A stretch of DNA of 64,000 bases from Nectonema munidae (lineage: Eukaryota; Nematomorpha; Nectonematoida; Nectonematidae): the NCBI GenBank assembly GCA_030549495.1, contig JAUIRK010000570.1:186001-250000 (forward strand), given 5' to 3'. Positions 22,386 to 35,090 of the stretch are shown here, one piece after another (the stretch's first letter is position 1; the number at the start of each line of letters is the position of its first letter). A program made the position numbers and the translations under genes. Below the pieces are notes generated by a model that saw only the letters and a list, made by a program, of their open reading frames with translations, was not told the DNA's origin and did not search any database.

Positions 22386-23254
22386 TAATAATCTACATAG
22401 TAAAATTATTGTTGATAATTTTCATAGAAAAAACTATCTCGCTTCATGAAGGGATTTAAAGAAGGAATTAAGTTCGTAAACTGCCGTTCCATATGATATC
22501 CTAAACTCTATATCGTAGTTTGTTGGTTTTCTACCAACACTTTCACTTTTTATTTGAAAAACAGTTGTTTAAGTATCAAGTACTCTTGAAATTCTAAATT
22601 TACTGTTGTTATACACTAGTCCTATTCGTATATTCTATGCATTATACTTGACCACATCAATCCTTTCCCTAAGAATTTTTCAAAAATATTGATTATAGTG
22701 ATTTCCTTCTGATTGAGATTTAGTTCTACTTTTTAAAGGAGTGAAATTGGGGAGCATAGCTATTATTGTATGTTATACACGGTGTTATATCTTTCGTTTT
22801 TCAAAAAACTTATGTATGATGTCAAAGAGAGAAAGGATACAGCTGAGAAAGGGATTTGTGAGGAGCGGCTGCTATCTTTGGTCCCCCTCTAGCTATACCA
22901 CTTGCACAAGAACATATGGTTATAGGCAACTTGAACATATCGTTTGAATTTTTAGTTATAAATAGAGTATATTTATTAAAGAGGAAAGCTATGTGCCAAC
23001 TTCGGTTAATTGCCCTAATTTCAATTTTCAGAATTTTTACTATTTTTATATTGAAATATGAAAAGGAATCCGTGGTAGAAACTTTGTTTTTCCACAAATA
23101 TCTTGAATTATATTGTTTATTTCGAAATTAATTTAATTTTATAATACTACAAAGGGTTTTGTCCCTTTGGAATGATCTAAATATAATTTGTGAAATATCT
23201 CTTTGAGGTTTAGCCAAATCAGTGATGAAGTTAAATATTTTATTTGGTGCATAC

Positions 23255-23395
23255 TTGATATCGCTGCGTTGTCTAATGATTCAAATTTGGTGTTCAAAGT
23301 ATTTTCCTCCATATCCTTTTCTGCCTCTTCTTCTTCTTTGCATTCTTCCACTTTAACTTCCTTCTTGATTCTCAAATCTAAGACAATTTCATCCT
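23255..23395 (-). CDS. ovo: Candidate acidic exon of the ovo-like gene
   Basis: A tract TTTCTTTTTATGAAG (minus strand) precedes 23395. Entered with one base from the exon at 26688, it reads EDEIVLDLRIKKEVKVEECK, then a Glu-rich run EEEEAEKDMEENTLNTKFES and LDNAAIS. Splitting at CAA-GTATGC ends it at 23255 in phase 1; reading on would reach a stop at 23139. Regulatory regions of Ovo factors are poorly conserved and often charged, so homology cannot confirm it. Support comes from strand, order, phase and coding-like composition. Confidence 0.5.
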
Positions 23396-26300
23396 CTTCA
23401 TAAAAAGAAACAATTATTAATTTATTCGGATTTTCCAATTTTATAAGTAAATATACATTCTTGATAAAAATTTTAACAAAATATAAAATCTGATTTTTTA
23501 CCTTTTAATAAAAGCACAAATTTCAGTAACTTTTTGTTCATATTTCAATTGAAATTAAAGTAAATAATAATGGAGAAAATGAAGTCATTTATATCTAAGA
23601 CAAAATCTTTTACCTAACTTTTTTGTATCATTATTTTCTATATAAGATTAAATATACTGAAAATTTGTTTTTATTAAAATTTATATTAATATATATATTC
23701 CAGATTCTATATTTTTTAAATTAAGTATATCTTTTCCTTTAGAATAATTTATATATTTTATTTATTTTGAACTCTTCTATTTGTTTCAAACCAAGTATAT
23801 CTGTATGCTGTTAATTGAATCGTGTTTTTTTTTTAAATTTTTTTTTAGTTAAAATTGAAACTAGTATAAATTAGTAATTTAAGATGGAATATTTTTTCGC
23901 CTATTCACTGATAGGGTTTCGGAGTTGGAGACTTTTAAAAGGATGCGAGTGTGAGTCGGCATCTAATAACATTTAGGAATACGAAAAAATACTTCTTTTT
24001 TAAGTTTTTATTCAGTGGCTCTTTTTTAGACGATGCCCAAAGTAATAAGTGGCTTTAAATATTTAAAATTTTAAGTGTTTGGAGTCAGAGTGGGATTTTG
24101 TGAGTACTTGAATTCAGAGTCAGATATTTTCAAGAAACCTAAGAGAGGAACCATTTATTATTGTTGGTAGCTTTATTCCGAAGGATGTGTATATTTCAAT
24201 ATTCTTTAGATCGTCCTCTTCAGTACAGTGTACTCATTGTAGAAAAACCAAAAGTTTTACAAAAGTAAATTCTTTTCTGGTAAAAAAAAAAGGTACAGTG
24301 AATTATAAAGTGGTCTTTGGAATCCTAAATACTCATTCGCGTTATAGACCTACCTTTTCTGCTTCAAACGCGCGCAATTGGTTGTGCCTATCACAGATAC
24401 ATACGCATATACAGGTTTAGTAGCGTCTTACTCCAGTGGAAAAAATCCTTATTCTTACCGAATTTTGCATATAAAATAGAAATAGATGTATTCTGCACTT
24501 TTTTCCATGGACATCAGCGAGAAAGTGAAGGGAAACAGTTTATTTAAAGAAAGCAAGTGGTAACGAAGTCATCGCAGCCTTTTATATCGTTTTCTTTCTT
24601 TTGTGTAAAACAAAATTTTTCAGTGCACAAAACATGAAAAATGGGAGCCACGGGCATGTCGTGTTATAAATATTCTCTGCTGTATCTTTCTGCAAACGTC
24701 TCTTTTCCAGATGGCGATTTACTTTTAATCCACTTCTCGCTTACCCATGCGAGAGATATACTAAATAAGGTGGTTCTAAGGCTACAGAAATATATTTCGA
24801 AAAAAACTCCTAACCCTGTCAAAATGCTTCCTTTTTACTTTTGAAAAAAAAATATTTTTGGCAATAAATTTGTTCTGTTTTCGTTTATTCCTTCTTTTTT
24901 TTAGTTTAGTGGAATAGATTTATCTTATATTTATATGATGTATATTTACGTCAGAGACGTGCAAGATTGGTTTTTTGTGGCTCGGAAAAGAGGATTTTTC
25001 ATTGGTTTTAGCTGTTAAATATGTCCTCTCACAATATTCATTTTTGAAAAAGCAATTCCTCAAATGTGTTCATAATGAAGTTATTGTTATGGTAAAGGCG
25101 CTAATTATACGATAGTGAAAGAGAAAATGTAAAGAAGGGAGTAAAAGCTAAAACTCTTTTTCATGCTCAAATTAAGGAAAATGCAAATTGTCTGATTTAT
25201 GCAGTTTTTTCTTTTTCTAAAAATACTTTATTTCAAGGGTTATCGCATTGGTTTGCATGTAAACGAAATCATTAACCATGTAATCATTATTTTGAATCGT
25301 ATTGATTCAGCTGCTTTTCTTTGACTTTTATTATCAATTTATGTCTCATCGAATATATCTTAATAATCCTAAAAAAATAAAAAGAAATCTACTTAACTGG
25401 TTACTGGATAACCCCTCACATATGATATTCTATGTAAATTAACGTCTAACGTATTATAAAATTATACGCTCAATGTGAGAAATCATTCAACAGCTATAGC
25501 AAAAGAAGAAATTGGTTTAAAAATGGAATAGAATACACATAAATACTTGTTCAAGAAATCTTAAATCTATAGCCTACATATGTTACGACTGCTTTTGAGA
25601 AATATACACTATAATAACATATTTTTCCCAAGGAGTTCAGCGATGGACCTACTGGATAGAGATGCATTCGCTTTAAGCAGCCCAAGAAAGAGAATTTGCA
25701 CAAGAAACAAGATAAAAATATAATGAATGCAAATAAGTGAAAACAAAGCAAAGATAAAATCTAGATTTTTTTTTATGAAACATCAATTATCTTCAATTTT
25801 TGCTAATCGTTTTTGCCATTTTATTTCATCCTGAATGTTTTATGTATTTTAGTTCAAAGACCTTTTGTCAAAAGCTATTTTAAATTATCTTATTTTTATT
25901 TAACTTTTGTAACACATGATAAAAACAGCTAATCATATGTCCTTATAGTTATTGGCATTAAAATCGGCACTAGTTAGTAAGACATCTATATTATTATACT
26001 GATATCATAAAGTAAAGATGCATCCAATGCTCTTTATCCAGGTTGAGAACAACCTACCATCAATTTTTAGATACACCCCTGCCAACTACTACTTTTGCTT
26101 ATTCATATTTTGAGATAAAGACAATTTATCGACCTTCTATCCAATAATCTAATATATGTAAAAAAAAAAGTTAAAATGGATATCCTAATAAACAACACAT
26201 TCATTAATATTTAGTTTACGAAATCTTGTGTAAATCTATTAAAAAAGGTCCGCCTTTAATTGAAAAATTATTTAAAAATACTGAATGAAAAGATCTATTT

Positions 26301-26687
26301 GCATTGTACTAATATTCCATTAAAATTTTGGTACAAACTAATTTAATTCCGCCACTCTATTAAACTCTTTTTGTAGACTTCAATGCGGCCAGTTCAAAAT
26401 TGGTATGCCTACCGCTGGCTAGATATTTGCCTTTTTTTTTAGCAGAAATGTCTTGGGTTCGAAAACAAGATCAATTTTTCAAAGAAAAAAGAAATTAATA
26501 AGAATTAATTACTGCTCATTAATTTTATAACAAAAGAAAACATTGCCAAAAATACACAAGGAACTATTGCTTTGACAGCGCAAATTTGGGAAGCACAGTC
26601 TCAAGTTATGGTCTTCCCAAACATTTTAGGTCCACCGATCCTACATCCAGTCTTAGTGCAATAGATGAAAGTGTTTAAAAAGCTTAC
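23396..26687 (-). other. Presumed ovo intron, no other gene seen
   Basis: About 3.3 kb of AT-rich sequence. GGTTTCGGAGTTGGAGAC (23935) and GGAGTCAGAGTGGG (24081) hint at a small repeat. A minus-strand open stretch near 25640-25690 (SLSSRSIAELLGKN) follows a possible acceptor but lacks a good donor. Confidence 0.4.
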
Positions 26688-26826
26688 CATTAGTGTAGAG
26701 GGCGGCATCTTCTTTCCAATCATCATGATCGTGGTCGTTACTTTGGAAGAGCTCCTCGTTGCTGTTGTATCTGAGTATGTTCTCCTGCCACATTTTAATT
26801 TTTTGAAGGATGATAGCGTTGGGCAT
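26688..26826 (-). CDS. ovo: First coding exon of the ovo-like gene
   Basis: ATG at 26826 opens MPNAIILQKIKMWQENILRY, then NSNEELFQSNDHDHDDWKED and AALYTN, and the exon ends in AATG followed by GTAAGC (donor at 26687), phase 1. The layout of the start (Met-Pro, short hydrophobics, basic and Gln residues) recalls the MPKIFLIKNRLHQQQ-type N-terminus of arthropod Ovo proteins, which acts as a SNAG-like repressor motif, though the match is loose. I chose this ATG because the preceding sequence lacks a good acceptor and is CT/GA-rich UTR-like DNA. Assignment to the same gene as the fingers is inference from strand, order and phase. Confidence 0.6.
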
Positions 26827-26829
26827 CCT

Positions 26830-27265
26830 CTTCCCTGGATGTGAGTATGGCGATTTCGACAACTACCAATTTGATGCGAGGAGCAACTCTCTCTCTCTTT
26901 GTATCTGTGTTTGGTATGCGTGTGCGCTGCCTTTCCTCTCTGTTATATACGAATCTAGTGATAATATCGCTGTTTTTTCTTTTATTTAAGTGTTTGGCCG
27001 TGAATGATGCTGTGAACGATTGACCGGTTTGAGTTGCTGCTTTTATCTGCTGTACACATAGAGAGGCCATTATATTCAAGTATAATGCGTCTTGCATCAT
27101 CCACGCAACATCTTGCCGCATCAGCATTATGTAGTGGTGGTGTGACGCGCATGCATGCCTGTGTGTGTGTACCTGTCTCCTATTACGGCAAATTACGTTA
27201 TGTTCGTGAAGTGTGGGTTTCTGCGCTCTGCCTGTACTTAGAACCTTTTGTTAGCTCATTTACTT
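26830..27265 (-). promoter_or_regulatory. Probable promoter/5' UTR of the ovo-like gene
   Basis: Locally GC- and CT-rich (GAGAGAGAGAG on the minus strand near 26885), unlike the surrounding DNA. A TATA-like TCGTATATAACA lies at 26941-26952 on the minus strand, about 115 bp upstream of the proposed ATG. CpG-bearing phrases (GGCAGCGCACACGC) follow. No experimental start site is known, and open frames here on both strands are by-products of the composition. Confidence 0.45.
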
Positions 27266-29274
27266 TTTATTAAAACATCAAGGTCAGCTAAAGCTTCTCT
27301 CATTTTCACATTTATGTCGTCTAACTCAAAGCATATCAAGACACGTCATCCCTTACACACATACGCAAAATATATATGTTATAGGAATCCAATATAATAT
27401 TTATATTATCATAAGTGTTCATGAGTAACATATATATTACGCACCCTATTTCCTTAAAATAAAGTGGCCTGAATGGCCGGTGTTAATGATTATATTAAGG
27501 CCGCAGCAAAACACTAATAAAAGACCCAAATATCAACTTCTCATATTAGACGATGCTTTGTAAAAATCTCTATCTGTCTGTCTATGAGTTTCTTATCTCT
27601 TAGAGTTTGTGCTCTTATGTACAACATTTTTTTTTAAATTTATCAAATTTTCCAACGCTATAACTATCAATAATAATAATGGAATATTTGAAAAAATGTT
27701 TCAATTTTAGGTTTTATTTTTTTCATCCAAGACACGAATAATCTTTCATAATTGTACATATAGGGATATCATACACCAAAATCCAATCCTGGACGACCTA
27801 ATCGATATCAAACGCCTCCATCGCTTGGCCATCTACTGAGCCAAATTAAGGTTTTACTGAGATTCAAAGTAAACCAAAATTGTCAGCAATTTCTAATAAT
27901 TATAAGAAGAAATTTTGAAGCAGAGCAACAGAGTCGAGAATTGACGAATTTACAAAAGTAATATGGTCAGCGCTTATTATTGCTTTTTAGTACAAATCTT
28001 GTGCTTTACAATAGGAATCGTCTCATTATCCTTGTCTTGTCGTTAATATGTTGATAACGCGAGGACTGTAGCCGAAGCCTTTATTCGGGATCAAGTAAAA
28101 ACATTCCCTCTTATTTTAAGATAGTGGGATCATCTTTTCTTTATCTACAAACTTTTAATTTAATAACCTTTACTTTGTTTAGATAAATTTTTTAATCAAT
28201 AAATTTAAATTAATAAATTAGTTTTAATGCAAATATATTTTAAATTATTCTTTTATCACAGAGATCTATAACTTTACTTTGTTCACTTACAGATGCACCT
28301 TCTGAGCGATTGTCTCTACTAATCTAACTTCAGAGAGATGGTCCTTACTTGATCACTTAAATATTTTTTTAGCAAATTATCGATAGTTGGTTAAATTTTT
28401 CATAAAACAAATAAACACTGTAAATACGATTTTCATACCTTCATCTTTGATGAATCATAAAAAAAGACTGGAAATTTTGAAGATATCTTTCAGAATACTT
28501 TTTTGTTTATAAGATACCTCATAATAATAACAATACCACCAATCCATCTTTTCATCTCTCTTTCCAGGCAGTCTTTTATTCGAGGAAATACGGTATATAA
28601 TGCGTAGCAATGAGGTCTAATTTTTAAGATTCATGGGGGATGAAAAGGGTTCAGTTGAACAAATTCTGATTATTTTTTCTACACTTTAAATCGTTTAAAG
28701 TAGGCAATGAATTACTTAAGTGATTTATTTTTTAATTTTGTGTAAATTTAATCTTATAATGATCATAAATCACAGTCTGATCCAGTGTGGGATTTAAATG
28801 GGCTGAGAATGCGGTGATCGGATCGTCTTTTTGATCAATTTTACTATTTATTTATTTATTCATGTGCAAACCAAAAAAATAAATAATTACTTCGAATATT
28901 TTTATAAAAGTTTCGGTTTTTTTTCACAAACAGTAAATTCCTCTTTTGCTTAGAAAATTGTGGAGGAGTTTATAAAAGACGTGTATGTACTTGTTTCTAT
29001 CAAAAAACAAATCAATTCAATATCCATTTGATTACTGCAAAGTTCATTGTTTATGTGTAATAAATACACTAGCAAAACATTTGTAATGATCGTAATTCTT
29101 GCGTACAACAAAACTACTCTTATGTTATTCACATCATAATTAACTTACTTACTTTTCAAGGCCAGGATAGCGAGTATTAAATAAAAGTTCACATATATAT
29201 TATTTATATCAACAAAATCTCTGGTCTAAATCTGTCATTTTCGATGACACTTTGAAAAAAATTGTGGGTATAGT
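27266..29274. other. Intergenic, no gene seen
   Basis: AT-rich interval between the two divergent genes. Short GC phrases (GGCCTGAATGGCCGG at 27468) occur, but I found no exon, RNA or transposon boundary. Confidence 0.4.
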
Positions 29275-30095
29275 AAACTTTATCCGACAAATGCTATGAG
29301 GCATCGCCAGTTTCGACACATGCTCATGTTGGATGATGAGGTCATCAGTGTAGATTTGCCCTACCATTCAAAAGTGAGCTGGTTACCACAAGGTCAAGTC
29401 TTAATGAAAATTTTATCTTGCGTGACAAAATAATTGACCTCTATTGTGAGGACGATTAAAATTGCGAATTATCAGATGCTAATTTCCTTCAAGATGTTGC
29501 CTTTGTGTGTGATATTATGTGGAATCAGAATGGGTTAAGTGTTTCGCTACCGGGTAAAAATGAGTCTATTTGCTATATGTAGCAAAAAATTCTGGCATTT
29601 AGGAAGAAGTCTTTTTTTTCGATCAAACTTTTGGGAAATCATTTTTTCGAGTTAACAAAAGTAATAAATGAAAGAAAGGAAGACACTGGTGAATCTTTTG
29701 AAAGATACCAAACAGTTTTAGATTCTTTGATCAAGGTTTTATTTTCCAATAAAATAAAGAAAAGATTCGTCTGTGTTTATGAAAGATTCATGGATTTTGA
29801 GAAGAATGAAATAATTTTAAATCTAGCTCTCCAACCTCACATACTTGACTTTTCTGAATCACGAGAAGAGTTTCAAATGGAGGTTATCGAGTTATCTGAA
29901 GATAATATTGTTAAATCGCAATTCGATAATAAAGAAGAACCCACAAAAATATGGAAGCGACCGACAGAGTATCCCCGCTTTCGTGAACATGCACGTAGAT
30001 TGATATCATGTTTCTCCACGACGTGAATCAACATTTACAAATCAAGAATGCTTCCAGGGCTCAGATGACAGATCAACACCTTGAAAACCAATTAG
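29275..30095 (+). pseudogene. Decayed hAT transposase C-terminal half
   Basis: Plus-strand fragments in hAT order: HRQFRHMLMLDDEVIS then DLPYHSKVSWLPQGQVL (the NHRQF and RW regions), NFLQDVAFVCDIMWNQNGLS, and an open 131-codon stretch at 29631-30026 with EFQMEVIELSEDNIVKSQFD and EYPRFREHARRLIS. It ends in DDRST-like and DQHLENQLE-like remnants. Several stops and shifts break it, and the CEQxFS block is barely visible. It belongs to the ZBED5/GTF2IRD2-like group and is older than the 13899 element. Confidence 0.7.
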
Positions 30096-31028
30096 AGCTT
30101 AAAATATTTATGTTTGAAGCAAGATATTCCAAACAATCTCAGAGAAGTCATTTGTAATTGAATAATAAATTTTTTATGTATTCTTTGTAATATGTTTTCG
30201 TTTTCATACAAATTCACATGTGTAAGATAATAACGTTGACTTCTAGTAGCCATATACACTTTATGTATTATATGCATAATATACTCAACAAATGGCTGAA
30301 ACAATATGGAAAACTTATTAATGATATTACTAAAGCGTGTGCTTGCTAATTAAGTTTACTAGTGAAACTAGTAATAATTACCAACTTACGTTTTACTAAA
30401 GTACTTTATTTAAACGTCATAAACCGGATTTTCTAACTATGCGAACGAATTTTAATAAAAAATTCTAGTTTACTCCTTATTTTCCTTTATGTTATCTATC
30501 ATATGCATATTTTTATTGATAATTTTTTAAATAAAATAATTTTTTGACTAGTGTTTTGGAATTTTGAAAGAAATATTTTAAAACAGTGAATACCGGTTAT
30601 ATAGATGGCCATGCTAAATGGAGGCTTGACAATATTTTTATTTGCACTTAGTTTTGTTTTCTTGTGTGCTTAAAATTGCTTTGATTTGAAGTTATTTCAG
30701 ATATTTTTATTTAATATTTTTCATGATTTATTAAGATAATTTTGAATATCGTTAATTCTTTTACCCCGTTTTTTACTACTAATAATTTTAACATTTTTTT
30801 TGTTCTGAACCTTAATCAAACATTAAAAAACTTTCTTGTTTTTTTATTCTCATTATAATTTTTTATTGTATAATATATACAATAACCATTTTTTAACTTA
30901 TACGTAAATGAAATGCATTTCACAAGACGTATAAAAATTATTCCTTGAATAATACTTCTTTTTTAAAACTAATGTGTTTTAAACCGTATCAGGACTAGCC
31001 TTTTTAACTAATTGTCAAGCTAAATAAC
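30096..31028. other. AT-rich, no gene seen
   Basis: No supported feature. The minus-strand open frame at 30092-30304 has no recognisable motif. Confidence 0.4.
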
Positions 31029-31298
31029 TAAGGCCGGCCTTAGGCCACTGCAACCTATGCGGCCGCAGTAGGCCCCGCGCTTCTCATTCTGATGATATAT
31101 TCTATGATTTTGCTAAACGCAAGGTTCGCAAAGTAAAGTTATTTGATCGTCATTTTGTGTTAATGAAAAAGTAATAAAACAAATCCCTTTTCTTTTTTTC
31201 AAAATCTTATTTCTCACTTTTAATCTTTTTTCCTGCCCACACTGGGCCCCGCGTAATCCATTTGCCATAGGGCCCCGTGAACACTAGGGCCGGCCCTG
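31029..31298. mobile_element. 270-bp hAT MITE with perfect 8-bp TSD
   Basis: Ends TAAGGCCGGCCTTAG and, in complement, CAGGGCCGGCCCTAG form an inverted repeat. TAAATAAC flanks both sides (31021-31028 and 31299-31306). GC-rich subterminal parts (GTAGGCCCCGCGC, GGGCCCCG) surround an AT-rich core. It is non-coding. Confidence 0.9.
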
Positions 31299-31383
31299 TA
31301 AATAACTAACCTTTAATGAAGTTGGTTTTGTCAGTTAATTTTAGTTAATATAACTGTATTTTTTATACAGGTATGCAGATTAA

Positions 31384-31513
31384 CCCATTAAGACCCAATG
31401 TTTCCATTTGGGAACATAAGTAATTTCATCTTCGTCTGCTTTTTTCAACGACTTTGAATATAAATCGTCTGCGTTTTTTTAGATATCGTCTGCTTTGCTT
31501 GGTCTTAAATGGG
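31384..31513. mobile_element. piggyBac-type MITE, TTAA target site
   Basis: TTAA lies directly outside both ends (31380-31383 and 31514-31517). Ends CCCATTAAGACC and GGTCTTAAATGGG are inverted, with a one-base indel. The interior repeats TCGTCTGC three times. Related copies are at 61208 and 63844. Confidence 0.85.
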
Positions 31514-31649
31514 TTAAACTGATTTTAAGGGTATAGGTATGCAGATTAAACTGTTCATTTATTGTATTGTAAAAGTGAAGTTTTAAAATGCAGGTGTACT
31601 AGTTTTGACACATGAGCGAAATTTGTGATATCTGGCACTTAGCTTTTAC

Positions 31650-32240
31650 TCTATTATGTGTGAAATGTGCAAACTCACTCTTAGTTTGTGAAAGTGGAAG
31701 AGAGTGTGCAACTTTCTTTCAACAGAACCAACCTACCTGTGCGGATTAGAAAGAGCAAGCGGCATCAGACTCCCCTTTCTTTGTTTACGATGCTGAGATT
31801 AGGATGAATTGCTTGCGTAACTAGGCCAAGGTAAGACAACTCTCTCACATACACACTGCGCTTTGTACTCGCAGCCAGCAGCAGCAGCAGCAGCAGCCAA
31901 ACAAAGAGCTGCGTTTTGAGAAAGCGATTTGCGCGTACATGCTGCTGCAACCGCACTCTCTCTCTCCCTCCCTCTCCGCTATCTTCTAATGACAACTCAG
32001 CAGCTTCTTCTCCTCTCACCTATCTTGAGAAGTGGAGCAAGGCCACAGCTGAGCACTATTACTTTCAGCCTGCTACCCACACTGTTATGTTGTCTCTCAA
32101 ACTTTGGCTTTTCTCTCATCCTTCTTATCACATCGCGGTTTACGTGAGACTGCTGCAATGACGCAGTAGTACCCTCTTCTCCTTCCTTACCTCACTTTGT
32201 AATCTTCCTTCTTTTTCCTCATCATCTTTGAGTACAGAAT
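31650..32240. promoter_or_regulatory. CT/GC-rich island; possible 5' exon of the plus-strand gene
   Basis: An abrupt rise in GC with CTCTCTCTCCCTCCCTCTCC, a (CAG)7 tract near 31877 and CpG-bearing phrases. On the plus strand, GGCCAAG followed by GTAAGA gives a strong donor after 31830, with only tiny upstream frames before it, as expected for a non-coding first exon. It lies upstream of the FE65-like exons and could be their promoter, or a distal promoter of the ovo-like gene on the other strand. The 60-84 codon open frames here on both strands are compositional. Confidence 0.4.
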
Positions 32241-32663
32241 TCCTGTGGCTCTTACAAGGAAAATGCACTAAGATGCTTTAAAATGTGCACGTTCTTTATT
32301 CACTCGCAGATCGCGGGCAGCATTTTCATTTAAAGAGCGCTACTTATTCTTCAGTTTTTTCAATTTCTAAGGCATTTTCATGTTCGCGTTAACGGAGTTA
32401 CAAAATCTTTACACAACCTTTTTCAAATACGTAAAAAGTTATGGAATAAAATATTTGAAGTATATTATTCATGTTGAATAAACCCTTCCCCACCTCTTCA
32501 CCAAACATAACTTTTGCGTTAGTCCGATACATTATATTACATTATTTATATGATAGCCTAAATATTTAAAAGTGTATCCTTTTTTCTTGGACAGTTTCTT
32601 TCAGTAAATAATAGCTATTATTAAAATGTGCCAATCTGTGATATTTTTTACTTGAATAATATA
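32241..32663. other. No gene seen
   Basis: AT-rich DNA between the GC-rich island and the pogo-like element; nothing recognisable. Confidence 0.4.
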
Positions 32664-34237
32664 CAGTGAAACTTCGATATCTCGAAGTTCTTTTATGGAA
32701 CGAACTTTTTTTACATGTAAATATGTTTGGATATCTCGAACCCGGATATCTCGAAGTATTTAATTGTTACAAGCATCAAATTTACTATGTTTATCTCGAA
32801 CTTTTTACATACGTAAATAATATTCATTTACAACAAACACCAAATAATAAAAAATAAATGTTCTCTAGCATTATTGCAGCAATACATCAGGGAACCTTTC
32901 CCCTCCACCTAATGTTTTCCTAGGGGGCAAAAACGCAGTTTGCTCCTCTCCCCCTTCTCCCCAATAAATTTCAGTGTTTAAAATTTTATTTATACAACAA
33001 TTGTTGCCATATTTTTTCTTCAATAAATTAAGTTTGTAATGAAAATCTTAATCAAAGTAATATGTTAACATCATCAAAGCTGCTCAGAGAAGTGATGTAA
33101 AACTAGGCATACGATGTGTGAATTCAGGGCGAGGAAAAATTGGCCCAAAAAATGGAAAAAATTGACTTTTACTCAGAGAAAAATTGACTTTATTGACTTT
33201 TTAAAGTTTCATTGAAATGAACAAGCATGAACACTTTAGAGAAAGTATTGAAAATTATTTCAAAGAATCCATGACTTTGTAATACAACAACATATAATTA
33301 ATGACATTTTCTGATTTAAAATTCGATCATTTTCTAGCAGTTTTTTCGGTTACAATTGGAACTGAAGTGTTGCCGATAGGTTTGAAAAGAGAACGTCTTT
33401 TTCTATTACAAATTTTGAATGATTTAATGCCGGTAATCTACAATTTTGCAGGATAACTTAACTTTTAAGGTAAACTTGTGTAAAAGATGTGAAAAACATG
33501 CAATGATAAAAAGTTTGGGAATAAAATTCCATAATTTTTGCAGCGGATATATCGTATGTAACCGCGTTTGTCAATAAAAAAAATTTGTCTTACAAAAAAC
33601 TTCTTCATGTTTAACCTCAGTCAAGCAAACTTTACAGTAAAAACTATTATTAGATGAAAAAAAGCCCAACTATTGTGGAAGTGTTGATATAAAGAAGAAA
33701 TCTCGTATGTATCGCTTATAACAATTTTAGGCACATTGAATCAAAAAGTGTTAAATATAAAAATTAACTTTATTGACCTAAACTCGAAAAATTGACTTTG
33801 ATTGACTTAAAAATTTGAAATTAGTTCAAATTTTTTTTAGACTAAATAAGTAAAGGATCTTCCTCAAAGAGTTTTTGCTAAACGGAAATAAAAGTTGACC
33901 TTATTGACTTTTACTCGCCTTGGTGATGATCATGGATTTTCATAGTTTTTTATGCCTTCATCAAATCTGAAATAAATAAATAAATATCATTTAATTTTTT
34001 ATATAAATATCATTTTTAATCTTCATCAAATAATGATAACTTTAAAAAGATATCAGGTTCTGTTTATTTTAGCAGATTTACTTTAGAAACAAGCAGACAA
34101 AAAACATACCGGTCGATACTTATTTTTCAAAAAAATGGACTTGATAATAATTCTTGATATTTTGGATATCTCGAACACCTGGATATCTCGAAGTTTTTGT
34201 TTGGTCCCTTCAAATTCGAGATAACGAGGTTTTACTG
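32664..34237. mobile_element. Pogo/Tigger-like non-autonomous element, TA target site
   Basis: TA-CAGTGAAACTTCGATATCTC at the left and, in complement, CAGTAAAACCTCGTTATCTC followed by GAA at the right, with TA outside both ends (32662-32663, 34238-34239). The phrase GATATCTCGAA recurs inside both ends. Its 1574 bp include a nested element at 33125-33922 and no transposase frame. It probably relied on a Tigger-type enzyme such as that fossilised at 362-1435, though that copy's ends are unknown. Confidence 0.85.
33125..33922. mobile_element. Nested element; motif ATTGACTTT iterated
   Basis: Ends CAGGGCGAGGAAAAATTG and, in complement, CAAGGCGAGTAAAAGTCAAT are inverted repeats. The 9-bp ATTGACTTT (or TTGACTTTTACTC) is repeated several times near each end. 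The core is AT-rich. No clear target duplication. Hosted by the pogo-like element, so younger than it. Confidence 0.65.
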
Positions 34238-34239
34238 TA

Positions 34240-35014
34240 TATTGATAATGCAAAGAGTTAGCGATAATTCAATTAGCATTATGAGAAATATTGGAAAAAG
34301 ATTGTTCCTATTTATGCTCGAGATGAATCTACAAGTTCCATATCCCTAACCCATTTTTTAACCCATAACTTAGAAGCATATGGCAGAGGTTGCATGGGGA
34401 TTGAGGGTACTTATTTAAGTAACTCTTTAAAGTATCATCAATTTATTAAAAGAAATTCTTTAAAAATTCAAAGCAACTGATTTTTGCTTTTCAAACAAAA
34501 TTTTAAACAAAAATTTTCAAATTTAAAAATAAATTTCTCGAGAATCGTACAAAATTTTGTTATCGTCCAAAACTTGAATTCTTGAATAAAATTTAGATAA
34601 ATTTTTTAGTATACTTATTAAAAAAACTTTAATTTTATTAAAAAATAATTCGAATTTTTAGCAAAAATGAAAACATCACACTTGTTTATATTAAATATTT
34701 ATATCTTATTTATTATATTAATTTGAGGGCCAAATAATTTTCAATCGCTAATTTTTACATCTGTTGCACATTACTTATATATCTAAATAATAAAAAGATT
34801 ATTTTTACGTCACAGTACGATATTTTTCATCTCTCTTACGACTAAATTTTTTCTTTATGCCTCTCTATTTGCAATTGATCAATACTTGTGATCAGTTTTT
34901 ATTGGTTTTGTTTTCTCTTCTTTTCAGTGTATATCACTTTTTTTTTTAACCTTTTTAAGGAGTCCGTTTTTCTAAGCATCGACTATTCATTTAATAGTAT
35001 GAACAATTTGTTAA
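34240..35014. other. AT-rich, no gene seen
   Basis: Only homopolymer-rich AT sequence was seen. Confidence 0.4.
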
Positions 35015-35090
35015 TTGTCTGTCATTGATAAGAATTTTTTTAGTATAGAAAAAAATCGTTCTACAGCTGTTGTTGTAACTTGGCAGTTTT
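35015..35090 (-). pseudogene. hAT transposase C-terminal scrap
   Basis: Minus strand reads NCQVTTTAVERFFSILKKFL then SMTDN, matching the hAT dimerisation motif and in particular the KCQSTTTLVERSFSMLKRKL of the scrap at 39179. About 25 codons survive. Sequence from 35091 to 35758 shows nothing further. Confidence 0.7.

Larger units (their letters stand above)
21602..23254 (-). other. Presumed ovo intron with repeat pieces
   Basis: It holds a pogo-like terminus at 22047-22100 and a GCATCCGC-type repeat at about 22235-22385. The remainder is AT-rich without supported genes. Confidence 0.5.

Noticed and set aside
22822-23131. Overlapping open frames on both strands near 22.9 kb
   Set aside because: No recognisable motif; within a presumed intron.
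25640-25695. Minus-strand stretch encoding SLSSRSIAELLGKN as an extra ovo exon
   Set aside because: Phase fits the first exon, but the acceptor is weak and no good donor follows.
31765-32161. Overlapping open frames on both strands
   Set aside because: They arise from the CT/GC-rich composition and a CAG run; a regulatory or untranslated role is more likely.
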